Shown piece by piece: positions 34,896 to 43,865 of a stretch of 64,000 nucleotides of DNA (positions are counted from its first letter, which is position 1; every line of letters starts with the position of its first letter). Made by a program: the position numbers and the translations under genes. The notes beneath the pieces are model-generated. The model searched no databases. It was not told the DNA's origin and saw nothing but the letters and a program-made list of their open reading frames with translations. This stretch comes from JALYGY01 sp963800975 (lineage in GTDB: Bacteria > Actinomycetota > Rubrobacteria > Rubrobacterales > Rubrobacteraceae), in NCBI GenBank assembly GCA_963800975.1, contig CAWDDB010000008.1, positions 186,001-250,000 on the forward strand, written 5' to 3'.

Positions 34896-35884
34896 CAAAC
34901 CGTGATGGTCGAGGCGACGGCGCCGCCCGAGTCGAGCAGTGCGATCTGATCCCCGGGCGAGAGGTTGAGCGCCTCTCCGCCCTCGAAAGTACCAGCAACC
35001 GGGTCTCCGTCCCCGTCTACGACGTCAGGAACGCGGCCGACGGAGACGGCAGAGCCTGGCTGGACCTCTAGCGGCTCGTTGATCGTAACGCCCGGAGAGT
35101 CGGGGTCGACCTGCGCGGTCTCGGGATCCAGGACCCTCAACGAGAAGCCCTGCAGGTCGACGGGTCGCGTGCTCCGGTTCTGGACAGTGACGTACTCTAT
35201 GCCTCCGCCGCTGTCGGTCAGGACGAGCCGCTCGAGGACCACGTCCAGGTCGCTCGTGTTGTCCTCGACCTCCACGGAAGAGAGGTCGTACAGCGCCTGG
35301 CTCAGGACGGGCGTCGAGACGTAACCCTGGTACAGGTTGGTGATCACGTACCCATCCCCGCTCGGCGCGAGCATCGCGACGAAGGGGGTGAAATCCACCC
35401 CGAGCTGCGCGGCCAGCGTCCCGTATTGGCCTGGCTGCAGCTCCTCGCTCCTCGCGGCTCTCCCGGGGTCGCTTATGTCGTAGCCGAAGAACTCGATCGT
35501 CGGGTAGCGCGTCCGGAGCCTGTCTATGGCCTCGCGGACACGCCGGTCGGCCTCGAGCCCCTGAGGATAGCCGAGGGGGTCCTGGGACTCCTTGTAGAAC
35601 TGTACGGTTATGAGGGCCCGCCGCTGGTAAGCCTCGGCGAACTCGGGCGGGACCGGCTGGTCGGTAGCCAGCCTGAACGGCGCGTCGCGCAAGCCCTCCG
35701 CCTCGCCGATCCCCACCTCCTGCGTCGTCTCGGATTGGGTGATCGCCGCCGGGGTAGAGGGAGGCGGGACGGTAGCCTCGTCGTCGCCGCCACCGCATCC
35801 CACAACAAGGGTCGAGATCAGGATCACGATCAGGCCGGCTCTCGCGGGCGCACCCCTGCTGAACCAGTGTAGTCGGATACCCAT
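34895..35884 (-). CDS. Lipoprotein with C-terminal lamin-tail domain
   Basis: 329 residues. A signal peptide ends in the lipobox STLVVGCGGG, so it is a lipid-anchored exported protein, followed by an acidic, Pro/Thr-rich linker. The middle part (RALITVQFYKESQDPLGYPQ, RLRTRYPTIEFFGYDI, LGVDFTPFVAMLAPSG) looks thioredoxin-like in pattern but lacks a CxxC. The C-terminal ~110 residues (EYVTVQNRSTRPVDLQGFSL, PGSAVSVGRV, NLSPGDQIALLDSGG) match the immunoglobulin-like lamin-tail domain found in many bacterial surface proteins. Specific function unknown. It is upstream of the repeat array and nifS. Confidence 0.75.
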   Translation of the reverse strand: MGIRLHWFSRGAPARAGLIVILISTLVVGCGGGDDEATVPPPSTPAAITQSETTQEVGIGEAEGLRDAPFRLATDQPVPPEFAEAYQRRALITVQFYKESQDPLGYPQGLEADRRVREAIDRLRTRYPTIEFFGYDISDPGRAARSEELQPGQYGTLAAQLGVDFTPFVAMLAPSGDGYVITNLYQGYVSTPVLSQALYDLSSVEVEDNTSDLDVVLERLVLTDSGGGIEYVTVQNRSTRPVDLQGFSLRVLDPETAQVDPDSPGVTINEPLEVQPGSAVSVGRVPDVVDGDGDPVAGTFEGGEALNLSPGDQIALLDSGGAVASTITV

Positions 35885-36076
35885 CTCCCCTGCGGCCCGC
35901 AGGTTAGCCGCACGAGCCGCGATCTAGTCCGGCGCTAAGGTAGCACGCGGACCCTGGGGGCGCAACGAACCGCGGGGGACTGCCGTCGGTGCAACCTCGA
36001 CGAACGTTTGGGCTACCATTAATGTGAGACGCTGGCGGAACCATCGGCGGCTGCACGCAACAGAGGGGAGCCACTC

Positions 36077-37924
36077 TTGCACAAGGAAGGGCAGCACGAC
36101 GCCAATCCCTACAGGACGCGCACCGCGGGCGAGCTGCGCGCGCACAACGTCGGGCAAACCGTGAGGCTCGCCGGCTGGGTCAACCGCCGCAGAGACCACG
36201 GTGGACTTATCTTTATCGACCTGCGCGACCGTTGGGGGATCACCCAGGTGACCTTCGACCCTGCCCGCACGGCCGTGTTCGCGGCGGCGGAGCGGCTCAG
36301 GCCGGAATGGTCTATCTCGATCGAGGGAGAAGTCGTACGGCGCCCCGAAGGTAACGAGAATCCTGACCTGCCCACCGGCGAGATCGAGGTCGAAGCCACG
36401 GACCTTTCGGTCTTGAACGAGTCCGAGACACCGCCTTTCGAGATAGACCGCGAGCGGTCGGTCGATGAGCTGTTGCGGCTGAGGTACCGGTACCTCGACC
36501 TCAGGCGTGCCCGGATGCGTGACAACCTAATCTTCAGGCACGAAGTGGTCAAGCACATGCGCGACTACCTGGACGAGCGGGGTTTCATCGAGATCGAGAC
36601 GCCGCTGCTGACCAGATCCTCCCCCGAGGGCGCCCGCGACTACCTCGTCCCCAGCCGACTGTACCCAGGCCAGTTCTATGCCCTTCCCCAGTCTCCCCAG
36701 CAGTTCAAGCAGCTTCTCATGGTCGCCGGCTTCGAGCGCTACTTCCAGATCGCGCGCGCCCTGCGCGACGAGGACCAGCGCGGCGACAGGCAACCGGAAC
36801 ACACCCAGCTCGACCTCGAGATGAGCTACGCCACGCAGGGTGAGATCCTCGACCTGGTCGAGGGCCTGGTCGTGGAGATCATCGAGGACCTGACGGACAA
36901 GCAGCTTCTCGCCAAGCCGTTCCCGCGCCTGACCTACGCGGAGACCATGAGCCGGTTCGGTTCGGACAAGCCCGACATCCGCATCGGGCTGGAGCTCGCG
37001 GACGTGAGTGACGTCGCCCGCGGGTCCGAGTTCAAGGTCTTCCGCGGAGCCGTCGAGGCCGGCGGCTCGGTACGAGGCATCTCGGTCGGCGGGCTCGGCA
37101 ACCTCTCGCGCCGAGAGCTGGACGAGCTTGCGGGCGTCGCCGCGGCCGGCGGCGCGCGCGGCCTGGCCCACCTGCTGGTGGAGGAGGAAGCGCTCACCGG
37201 GCCCGTGGCGAAGTTCTTCAAGCCCGAGGAGCAGTCGGCCCTGCGCGAAGAGCTCGGGGCCAAGGTCGGGGACTACATGTTCTTCGTGGCGGCCGACGAC
37301 GCGGTCGTCTTCGAGAGCCTGAATCGGCTCAGGCTACATTTCAGGGACGAGCTGGACCTCGCCGACCCGAACGTGCTCGGGCTCTGCTGGATCACGGACT
37401 TCCCGCTCTTCGAGTGGAACGAGGACGAAGAACGCATCGAGCCGATGCACCACATGTTCACGATGCCGCGCGAGGAAGATCTACCGCTCCTGGAGAGCGA
37501 TCCACTGCGGGTCATCGGGCAGCTCTACGACCTCGTTGCGAACGGGGTAGAGCTCGCCTCGGGGAGCATCAGGATCCACAGCCCCGAGTTGCAGCAGCGA
37601 GTCTTCTCCGTTATCGGCATCTCCCCGGAGGAAGCCGAACGCCGGTTCGGAGCGATGCTAACGGCCTTTCGATACGGCGCCCCGCCACACGGCGGCATGG
37701 CGCCTGGCATCGACCGCCTGATCATGGTCCTCAGGGACGAGCCGAACATCAGGGAGGTCATGGCGTTCCCCAAGACCCAGGGGGCGAGGGACGAGATGAT
37801 GGACGCGCCGGGACCCGTGGGCGAGGACCAGCTCGAGGACCTGCACGTCCTCGTACGCAAACGCGCCGGCTCCGAACCGACCGGAACCGACCCCACCGCG
37901 CGTCCGGAGGAGGCGAACGCGTAG
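36077..37924 (+). CDS. aspS: Aspartate--tRNA(Asp/Asn) ligase
   Basis: 615 residues, TTG start with GAGGGGAG upstream. N-terminal anticodon-binding OB fold (GWVNRRRDHGGLIFIDLRDR), class II motif 2 (FQIARALRDEDQRGDRQPEH), a bacterial GAD insertion domain (about residues 300-410) and motif 3 (GMAPGIDRLIMVL). Bacterial-type length with the insertion. The window shows no sign of gatCAB, so discriminating or non-discriminating type cannot be told. Confidence 0.96.
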   Translation: MHKEGQHDANPYRTRTAGELRAHNVGQTVRLAGWVNRRRDHGGLIFIDLRDRWGITQVTFDPARTAVFAAAERLRPEWSISIEGEVVRRPEGNENPDLPTGEIEVEATDLSVLNESETPPFEIDRERSVDELLRLRYRYLDLRRARMRDNLIFRHEVVKHMRDYLDERGFIEIETPLLTRSSPEGARDYLVPSRLYPGQFYALPQSPQQFKQLLMVAGFERYFQIARALRDEDQRGDRQPEHTQLDLEMSYATQGEILDLVEGLVVEIIEDLTDKQLLAKPFPRLTYAETMSRFGSDKPDIRIGLELADVSDVARGSEFKVFRGAVEAGGSVRGISVGGLGNLSRRELDELAGVAAAGGARGLAHLLVEEEALTGPVAKFFKPEEQSALREELGAKVGDYMFFVAADDAVVFESLNRLRLHFRDELDLADPNVLGLCWITDFPLFEWNEDEERIEPMHHMFTMPREEDLPLLESDPLRVIGQLYDLVANGVELASGSIRIHSPELQQRVFSVIGISPEEAERRFGAMLTAFRYGAPPHGGMAPGIDRLIMVLRDEPNIREVMAFPKTQGARDEMMDAPGPVGEDQLEDLHVLVRKRAGSEPTGTDPTARPEEANA

Positions 37925-38004
37925 GAGCACCGGTCGCACGCCGACCGCGCGATGATCTCGGCCGGCCGCATGAACGCGGCGGCGCAAATGTTTGGAGTAG
38001 CGCC

Positions 38005-39100
38005 ATGGATACGAACTTTGGTGCGACCACGCCCCTCACCGTGGGCGTCGAAGAGGAGCTACAGCTCCTGGACCGCGATTCCTTCGCGCTGACCCCGGTG
38101 ATAGACGGTGTGCTGGACGCCAGGGCTGCCGCAGGAGTGCCAGAGGACTCCATAACTTCGGAGCTCTCGGCATCTTGCGTGGAGATGCGCTCCCCGATCT
38201 ACGAAACGGTCGCTGACCTGGCCGAAGCGTTGCCCGGTCTGCGCCGGGAGTTGCGTGGTCTGGTCGAGACAAGCGGCGCGCTTCTCGCGGCGGCCGGCGC
38301 GCACCCGTTCTCCGTGGCTACAGATCAGGAGATAACCAACAAAGAACGCTACCGCAGGGTGGACGCTGAGATGGGATGGCCGGCTCGCATGCAGGCCATC
38401 TACGGGCTGCACGTCCACGTGGCGGTTGCGAACGAGGAGGTGGCGATCGGCGCCGTCTCCGCTCTCTCCCGGTACGTTCCCCTTTTCGTTGCCCTGTCGG
38501 CCAATTCACCCTTCTGGGCAGGCGCGGACACCAGGTCTGGCCTCCGTGCGGACCAAGGTCTTCGGTCTCGTCCCGCGCACGGGCGTGCCCCCGCCCTTCC
38601 AAGCGTGGGAGGAGTTCGAAGGCTACGTCGGCGCCCTGGTGTCCGCGGGCAGTATCCCGGACTACACCCTGTGCTGGTGGGACGCCAGACCCCACCCGCG
38701 GCTCGGGACGGTCGAGCTGCGCGCCCCAGACGCCCAGACGGAGTCCTGGCGCATGGCGGCCCTCGCCGCGCTCGCCCAGTGCCTGGTAGCCACGCACGAG
38801 GAGCACGATCCGGAAGATCCCCTCCTCATCGAGGAGAACAAGTGGCGTGCCACCCGCCACGGCATCGACGCCCGCTTCTACGATTTCTCCACGCGCCGCG
38901 AAGCCCAAGCCAGGGACGTGGCCAGGGATCTCGTCCAACGATTGCGTCCGGTGTCCCAGGATCTCGGCTGCGAGGCTGAGCTGGAGTCGGTGCTGGATAT
39001 CTCGGACGGCCAGACCGGCGCGGACATACAACGCGACGCCTTCGCCAGACGCCGCTCCTTCGAGGACGTCGCCAGACGCCTGGTCGCGGACACGGCCTGA
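38005..39100 (+). pseudogene. Glutamate-cysteine ligase-like carboxylate-amine ligase (GCS2/YbdK), frameshifted
   Basis: The ATG at 38005 (GGAG seven bases upstream) begins TTPLTVGVEEELQLLDRD, followed by ELSASCVEMRSP, HPFSVATDQEITNKERYRRV, LHVHVAVANEEV and SANSPFWAGADT. There the frame breaks; the following family sequence (GLASVRTKVFGLVPRTGVPP, WDARPHPRLGTVELRAPDAQ) is in the next frame and ends at 39100. Removing one A (position 38533, within ACCAGGTCT) restores DTGLASVRT exactly as the family has it. The joined product is about 364 residues, full length. This ATP-grasp-like family couples glutamate with an amine. A base-call insertion is as likely as a real mutation. Confidence 0.85.
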
Positions 39101-39149
39101 GTAGGGCCGCACAAGGCACCCGTGAGTTTGATCGCCCCGCGCGCATGGG

Positions 39150-40476
39150 CTAGCCGGTCACCCCCGCGAGCGCGGATCGTGCTGCCACGCGCCCGAACAC
39201 GATCGCGGCCGCGAGACCGCTCGTGTACCCGCCGACGGCCACGCCGCCGACCTCGACCCCGGCGGCGAGAAGGCCAGGTATCGGCCTGCCGTTCGACCGT
39301 CGCAGGACCCGGCAACGCGCATCCACGGCAAGCCCGCCGATAGTGTGAGTGATGGTTGGGGCGACCTCCACAGCCACAAACGGCGGCTCGTTCACGGGTC
39401 GCGGCCGGCTCGCCGCGCGGGGGCGAGAGCCGCGCCGTCAGCCCGGAGGCAGCGGCGCGGTTGTATTCGGCGAGGGTGCGGAGCAGCGTGTCCCGCGGTA
39501 CGCCGCGCGCCGCCAGCTTTCCGGCAAGTTCCTCGACGCTCGCGGCGTCCACAACCGGCCCACCGATCTCCCTGGCCGTTGCGACCATCTCGCGCACGGT
39601 TCGCTCTCTGACCCTTTGCTGCAGACCACTTTCGTCCAGGAGGTACCACGCTCGCTGTCCCGGCTGATGGGCGGTCGCCCTCGTGAGCGCTGTCTCGGAC
39701 CAATCACCGGCCTCGTCGGCGTAGCGTTCGCCATTCTGGTTCACCGCTACGGCGTAGCGGCCGTAGAGCTGAGAGACCTCGACGAACCGGTCAGCCGAAA
39801 AGGCCGCCGGCGGCGCGGGGAGGTTGCGGCCGTAGAACTCGTCGAGTCCGTCGCTCTCGCGCGCCCCCGCCGCCAGCGCCGCGAGGAACCCGTCCCCGGT
39901 ACTATGGGGATGCGCCCGCAGTCGCAAGGTACCCGGTGCTCCAATGATGTATCGCCGGACAAGCTCGGCATTGGCAGCGAACCCTCCGGAGGCCAGGACC
40001 ACCGCGTCCGCCTCTTCGGCCCGGCTTCCTTCGGCCGACGACACGCGCGCGCCCCGGATACGCCCCCGGTCATCTTGTAGCAGGCCTTCGAGTGCCGAGC
40101 CCCAGAGGATCGTGCCCCCAGAGTCGGCAATCCGGCCGACCAGGGCAGCCACCGTTGGCGAAGGATCGATCCGGGCTCCGTTCGTAAGGGGGTTGCCGGT
40201 ATCGCGCGCGAGGACGGGCGCGCCGAGCTCCTCCAGCCACGCCAGCCCTGGCTCCAGCCCGTTCAGAATGAGGTCTTGCAAGGCGGCGTCGCCACCTGGG
40301 GCCTGCTCCCTGAACGTGTGGTGGTTCCTGTATGTCCAAGCGTAGCCGCTGGAATAGACGAACGAGCCACCCAGCCGGTCGCCTTTCTCGAGCAGGGTTA
40401 CGCTGGCCCCCAGCTCGAGGGCGCTCGCGGCGGTCACGAGCCCGGCGAGGCCTCCACCGGCGACGAGAACATTCAA
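39150..40476 (-). pseudogene. FAD-dependent dehydrogenase (fumarate reductase/ketosteroid dehydrogenase-like), frameshifted
   Basis: From TTG 40476 the Rossmann motif VLVAGGGLAGLVTAASALEL and EKGDRLGGSF bind FAD; later VVLASGGFAANAEL, HSTGDGFLAALAAGA and a capping domain follow. Near 39390-39440 the frame shifts by one (a C/G-rich stretch with five C), and the C-terminal FAD-binding end (NEPPFVAVEVAPTITHTIGG, GLLAAGVEVGGVAVGGYTSG) continues in the next frame to 39150. Joined length about 442 residues, normal for the family. Substrate unknown. It follows the double-VOC gene by 5 nt on the same strand, so the two probably form a small operon. Confidence 0.8.
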
Positions 40477-40481
40477 GAGGC

Positions 40482-41177
40482 CTAGGTCAACGAGAAAGTG
40501 GGCTTGTGCTCCACGTACTCCACGCTCACGTCCTCGGGACCGCGGACGAAGACCGCCAGCGTGTTCGGTCCCTCGACGAAGTCCTGTATCTCGAGCCCCT
40601 GCTCTTCGGCTTGCCTTCGGTGATCCTCCGCAGAGTCCACCAGGCAGCCGAGGTGGTAGAGCATGCCTCCAGGTCCATCACCCGAAGCCGTCGGCACCAG
40701 ACGCATAACGTATTCGCCCGCGCTCACGCTCGTCGGATTATCCCCAGGCGAGAAGCCCATCTCCAGAAAGTCGCGCGCCGAGCCTTCCGGATCTCCCGAA
40801 CGAAGGTTAAGGCCCTCGAGGTCGTAGTCGGTGAAGTCGCCGCGGCCGGGAACCAGGGAGAGCGGCAATCCCTCTGGCCCCGCAAACCGATAGCTGCCGT
40901 CAGCGCCCTCGATATCGGTGCCCTCGGGTAGCCGAGCCGCGGCCGCGTCCGGGTCAGCAACGCGCAACGCAATGCGCTCGACGACCCCAGGCGTAGGCTC
41001 CGATCCTTCTGGAGCATCGAAGAGCGTCAGCTTGCCGATCCTGCCCCCCGCGCCTACGAGCGTGTAACGCTCCGTTAGATCGACCACGTGAAAACCGAGG
41101 AACGAGGTCAAGAAATCGGCGGCGGCACTCCTGTCGCGCAAGTAAAGGGCGACATGATCCAGCTTCTGTACTTTCAC
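40482..41177 (-). CDS. Double VOC-domain (glyoxalase/dioxygenase fold) protein
   Basis: 231 residues from GTG 41177. Two vicinal-oxygen-chelate modules: residues 1-120 (QKLDHVALYLRDRSAAADFL, FLGFHVVDLTERY, VVERIALRV) and 120-231 (GLNLRSGDPEGSARDFLEMG, MLYHLGCLVDS, DVSVEYVEH). Candidate metal ligands (His in LDHVAL and YHLGC, Glu in VEYVEH) are present. The open frame runs about 120 codons further upstream, but that part is Cys/Trp-rich junk without a ribosome site. Could be a ring-cleaving dioxygenase or isomerase; the partner is the FAD dehydrogenase downstream. Confidence 0.8.
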   Translation of the reverse strand: MKVQKLDHVALYLRDRSAAADFLTSFLGFHVVDLTERYTLVGAGGRIGKLTLFDAPEGSEPTPGVVERIALRVADPDAAAARLPEGTDIEGADGSYRFAGPEGLPLSLVPGRGDFTDYDLEGLNLRSGDPEGSARDFLEMGFSPGDNPTSVSAGEYVMRLVPTASGDGPGGMLYHLGCLVDSAEDHRRQAEEQGLEIQDFVEGPNTLAVFVRGPEDVSVEYVEHKPTFSLT

Positions 41178-41566
41178 CTTACCTCTTTTCTGTGATGGGC
41201 CAAGTTGCACAAAAGATACCACGCAACAGATCTCTTTCCGGCCACCGGGTGGCACCGCTACCCCGCACCGGGTGCAGCGGTGCCACGGCGACCTCTCGAC
41301 TCGATCGAAAATCATTCGGCATCGGAGGAATGGTCCAAGGAGACCGTGCCGCGAGCCAGCCCACGCAGGCGGGTTCCACAACGACGGATCTTGGGTACAC
41401 GCTACACAATACGATGTGAAACGGCACCCATGAACATAATGATGGTCGCGGCTACCATTTGCGAGGCTTGCGCCCATCGACCGGTGCAGCCGGACATGGC
41501 CGAGCAGGCACGGACCGAGGAAATCGTGCGGACGCCACAAAGTAAGATGCCGGGAGGAACGGTGGC
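41178..41566. other. Divergent promoter region between the VOC gene and the NodB operon
   Basis: About 390 bases between divergent transcription units. Short frames exist, but none has a ribosome site or a family resemblance. It must hold the promoters of both sides. A TACGAT hexamer at about 41413 on the plus strand is a possible -10, without a clear -35. No terminator or repeat seen. Confidence 0.45.
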
Positions 41567-42172
41567 ATGGACGAGCGGGGAAAGCCCCCCATTTACCTCA
41601 CGTTTGACGATGGCCCCGACCCCGCGTGGACGCCGCGCGTGCTCGCGGAGCTACGCGCGGCCGGAGCCACGGCCACCTTCTTCGTCATGGCGCCCCTGGC
41701 ACGGAGCTTTCCTGCCTTGATCCGGGAGATCGTGCGCGACGGGCACGCCGTTGGCTTGCACTGCGTCAGGCACGTGCGGCACACTGAACTCGACCGTACC
41801 CTGGTCGCCTGGGACACCCGACTTGGGCTGCGCGACCTGCACCGACTCGAGCTGCTGCCGCGGCTGTGGCGACCTCCGTGGGGTGTTCTCGCGCCGTGGA
41901 CGGAGGCGGTGGCGCAAACGTGCGGTCTGGATCTCATCGGGTGGAACGTCGACACACACGATTGGCGTGGGGACACAGCAATACAGATGCTGGATGCCAT
42001 CGGTCCCAACCTTGGTCCAGGCTCCGTGATCCTGATGCACGACGCCCTCGGGCCCGGGGCCCTGAGGAGCGGTTGCGAGGAGACCGTAGCCTTGATCGGG
42101 GGGCTCGTTGAGCGCGTCCGCGAAGTGGGGTGCCAACCCGCCGCGCTGGCGTCAGGGAGGAAGCGCCCGTGA
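41567..42172 (+). CDS. NodB-type polysaccharide deacetylase
   Basis: 201 residues, no signal peptide, so probably cytoplasmic. All five carbohydrate-esterase-4 motifs can be seen: TFDDGPD (metal Asp), the second-motif His pair in LHCVRHVRH (Cys where Ser/Thr is usual), LWRPPWG, NVDTHDW and VILMHD. It is a single compact NodB domain, as in rhizobial NodB, which removes the acetyl group from the end sugar of a chitin oligosaccharide. ATG at 41567 with GGAGGAACG upstream. First gene of a five-gene operon; the second gene starts inside its stop (GTGA). Confidence 0.9.
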   Translation: MDERGKPPIYLTFDDGPDPAWTPRVLAELRAAGATATFFVMAPLARSFPALIREIVRDGHAVGLHCVRHVRHTELDRTLVAWDTRLGLRDLHRLELLPRLWRPPWGVLAPWTEAVAQTCGLDLIGWNVDTHDWRGDTAIQMLDAIGPNLGPGSVILMHDALGPGALRSGCEETVALIGGLVERVREVGCQPAALASGRKRP

Positions 42173-43290
42173 GTCGGTTCGACGCCGCTGCTGCGTGGAA
42201 GATAGCCGACCTCGCGCCTGTGGTTGCGGAGATCGCGGAGGGCGCAGCCGGGCGCGACGCCAGGCCGGCCTTCCCCGAAGGGCCGTTACGGTGGCTCGCC
42301 GGGAGCGGCGTACTGGCCATGCCGGCTCCGCTCCCGGTGGCGAAAGCCGGACGGCGGGCCTCGTTCGCCGACGAGTGGCGCGCGTTGAGGGCGGTCGCGA
42401 GAGCGGACGGCTCTGTCGGAAGGATCCTCGACGGCCACCTCAATGGCGTGGAGAGGCTCTCCGTGCTCGCTCCCGAGCCGCTGCGCTCGGCCGAGCTCGA
42501 AGCCGTTGGCGCAGGAGAGCTGGTCCTGGGGGTCTGGGGGGCAGATCCCATCCCGGGCGAGGGAGAGCCCGCGCGCCTCGTGGAGACCGAGGGCACGCCC
42601 GTCATCGAGGGCGTCAAGACATTCTGCAGCGGAGCCGCGAGCCTGGATCGGGCGCTGGTGGCCGTTCGCGGCCCAGAGGGTGAGCCGCCGCTACTCGCGT
42701 ACGTTGCCCCTCGAGAGAAGATCGAGGTCGACAGGAGCTGGTACAGGGGCGCCGGGATGCGGGCCTCCGAAAGTCACAGGGTGATCTTCAGTCGAACGCC
42801 GGTGCTCGCGATACTCGGCGGCCCGGGGGAGTTGGTCAGGGAACCCTTCTTTGGTCGGGACGCCGTCAGGACCGCCTTCGTGTGGGCCGGGATCGCGGAC
42901 TCGGCCGTAGCGGCTACGCTGGAGCTACTAGGGGCGAAGTCGGATGCCCTGGGCAGCGCGCCCGACGACATCGTGTCCCTGGCCGCCGGCAGGATCGTCA
43001 CGCACCAGGCGACGATCGACCGCTGGCTCGAGCATGCTTGCCGATTCGCCGATCACGACCCCGGGGCCTCGATGGCCCATTTCGCCGTGTACCTGAGAGA
43101 GGCCGTGGCATCGGCCTGTAATTCTATCCTGGTCGAGGCAGCCCGAGCCGTGGGCTCCCGCCCGTTCGTCACCGGCAGCGCGCTTGACCGCTCCAGGCGA
43201 GACCTCGAGCTCTTTTTGCTGCAGCACCGCATCGAGCCCGCGCTGGCCCGTGCCGGAAAGGCGGCCGTCCAGAATCGGGGAGAAGTTTGA
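42169..43290 (+). CDS. Acyl-CoA dehydrogenase-like flavoprotein
   Basis: 373 residues from GTG 42169, overlapping the deacetylase stop. It follows the acyl-CoA dehydrogenase layout: N-terminal helices (PLRWLAGSGVLAMPAPLPVA), a middle beta domain (GELVLGVWGADP, GVKTFCSGAASLDRALVAVR), and C-terminal helices (AVRTAFVWAGIADSAVAATL, GRIVTHQATIDRWLEHACR). The usual Glu catalytic loop and the typical GG-motif for FAD are not obvious, so it is divergent. In this context it might oxidise or desaturate an acyl group or an amino-sugar-linked acyl chain; not demonstrable from sequence. Confidence 0.8.
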   Translation: MSRFDAAAAWKIADLAPVVAEIAEGAAGRDARPAFPEGPLRWLAGSGVLAMPAPLPVAKAGRRASFADEWRALRAVARADGSVGRILDGHLNGVERLSVLAPEPLRSAELEAVGAGELVLGVWGADPIPGEGEPARLVETEGTPVIEGVKTFCSGAASLDRALVAVRGPEGEPPLLAYVAPREKIEVDRSWYRGAGMRASESHRVIFSRTPVLAILGGPGELVREPFFGRDAVRTAFVWAGIADSAVAATLELLGAKSDALGSAPDDIVSLAAGRIVTHQATIDRWLEHACRFADHDPGASMAHFAVYLREAVASACNSILVEAARAVGSRPFVTGSALDRSRRDLELFLLQHRIEPALARAGKAAVQNRGEV

Positions 43291-43865
43291 GCAGAGAACG
43301 GCTCGGACGGGACTATTTCGAGGCGCTCTACGCCGAGTCACCCGACCCCTGGGGTTTCGAGTCGTCCGCCTACGAACGCAGGAAGTACGAAACAACCCTC
43401 CGCAGCATCGAGGGGCGCAGATTCCGTCGGGCGCTCGAGGTAGGCTCATCCATCGGGGTATTCACGGCCATGCTCGCGCCCCGCTGCGACGAGCTGCTCG
43501 CCGTGGACGCCTCCGAGAAAGCCGTCGCCGTAGCCCGCGATCGCCTGGCAGACCAGCATCAAGTTCGAGTAGAGCGCCGTACCCTGCCGGAGGAGATGCC
43601 CGAAGGGCCGTTCGACCTTATCGTCGCGTCGGAGGTCCTTTACTACTGGCCAGGCGAGGTCGTGCTCCAGGCGATTCAGCAATTCGAGGGCGCGATCGCA
43701 CCGCACGGCTTACTTCTGGCAGTGCACTGGCGCAAGGAGACGAAGACCTATCCGCTTCAGGGGGACGAGGTGCACGAGTTGCTACTCGCCCACACAGGCC
43801 TGGCGAACACGTTGACCGTAACCGAGCCGGAGTATCGGCTGGATCTTTTCGAGGAAGGCGCATGA
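43287..43865 (+). CDS. NodS-like SAM-dependent methyltransferase
   Basis: 192 residues, TTG start overlapping the previous stop (TTGA). The N-terminal hallmark of NodS-family enzymes is clear: YFEALYAESPDPWGFESSAY followed by ERRKYE. The SAM-binding strand and loop read ALEVGSSIGVFTAMLAPRCD, the acidic ribose ligand is in LLAVDASEKAV, and FDLIVASEVLYYW is motif IV. NodS N-methylates the deacetylated end glucosamine of lipo-chitin precursors, right after NodB. NodB-like and NodS-like enzymes in one operon suggest deacetylation followed by N-methylation. Confidence 0.9.
   Translation: MSRERLGRDYFEALYAESPDPWGFESSAYERRKYETTLRSIEGRRFRRALEVGSSIGVFTAMLAPRCDELLAVDASEKAVAVARDRLADQHQVRVERRTLPEEMPEGPFDLIVASEVLYYWPGEVVLQAIQQFEGAIAPHGLLLAVHWRKETKTYPLQGDEVHELLLAHTGLANTLTVTEPEYRLDLFEEGA

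Noticed and set aside
34624..34998. Minus-strand frames across the repeat array (124, 72 and 69 codons)
   Set aside because: The repetitive peptides arise only because the DNA repeats are read in different frames; no ribosome sites, and hairpins explain the region better.
37414..38979. One 521-codon plus-strand frame spanning the aspS end and the GCS2 ligase
   Set aside because: Its first part is out of frame with aspS and is a shadow; only the part from 38005 belongs to the ligase, which then shifts frame.
40482..41540. A 352-residue version of the double-VOC protein
   Set aside because: The first ~120 codons are Cys/Trp-rich without family resemblance; GTG 41177 starts the first VOC strand.
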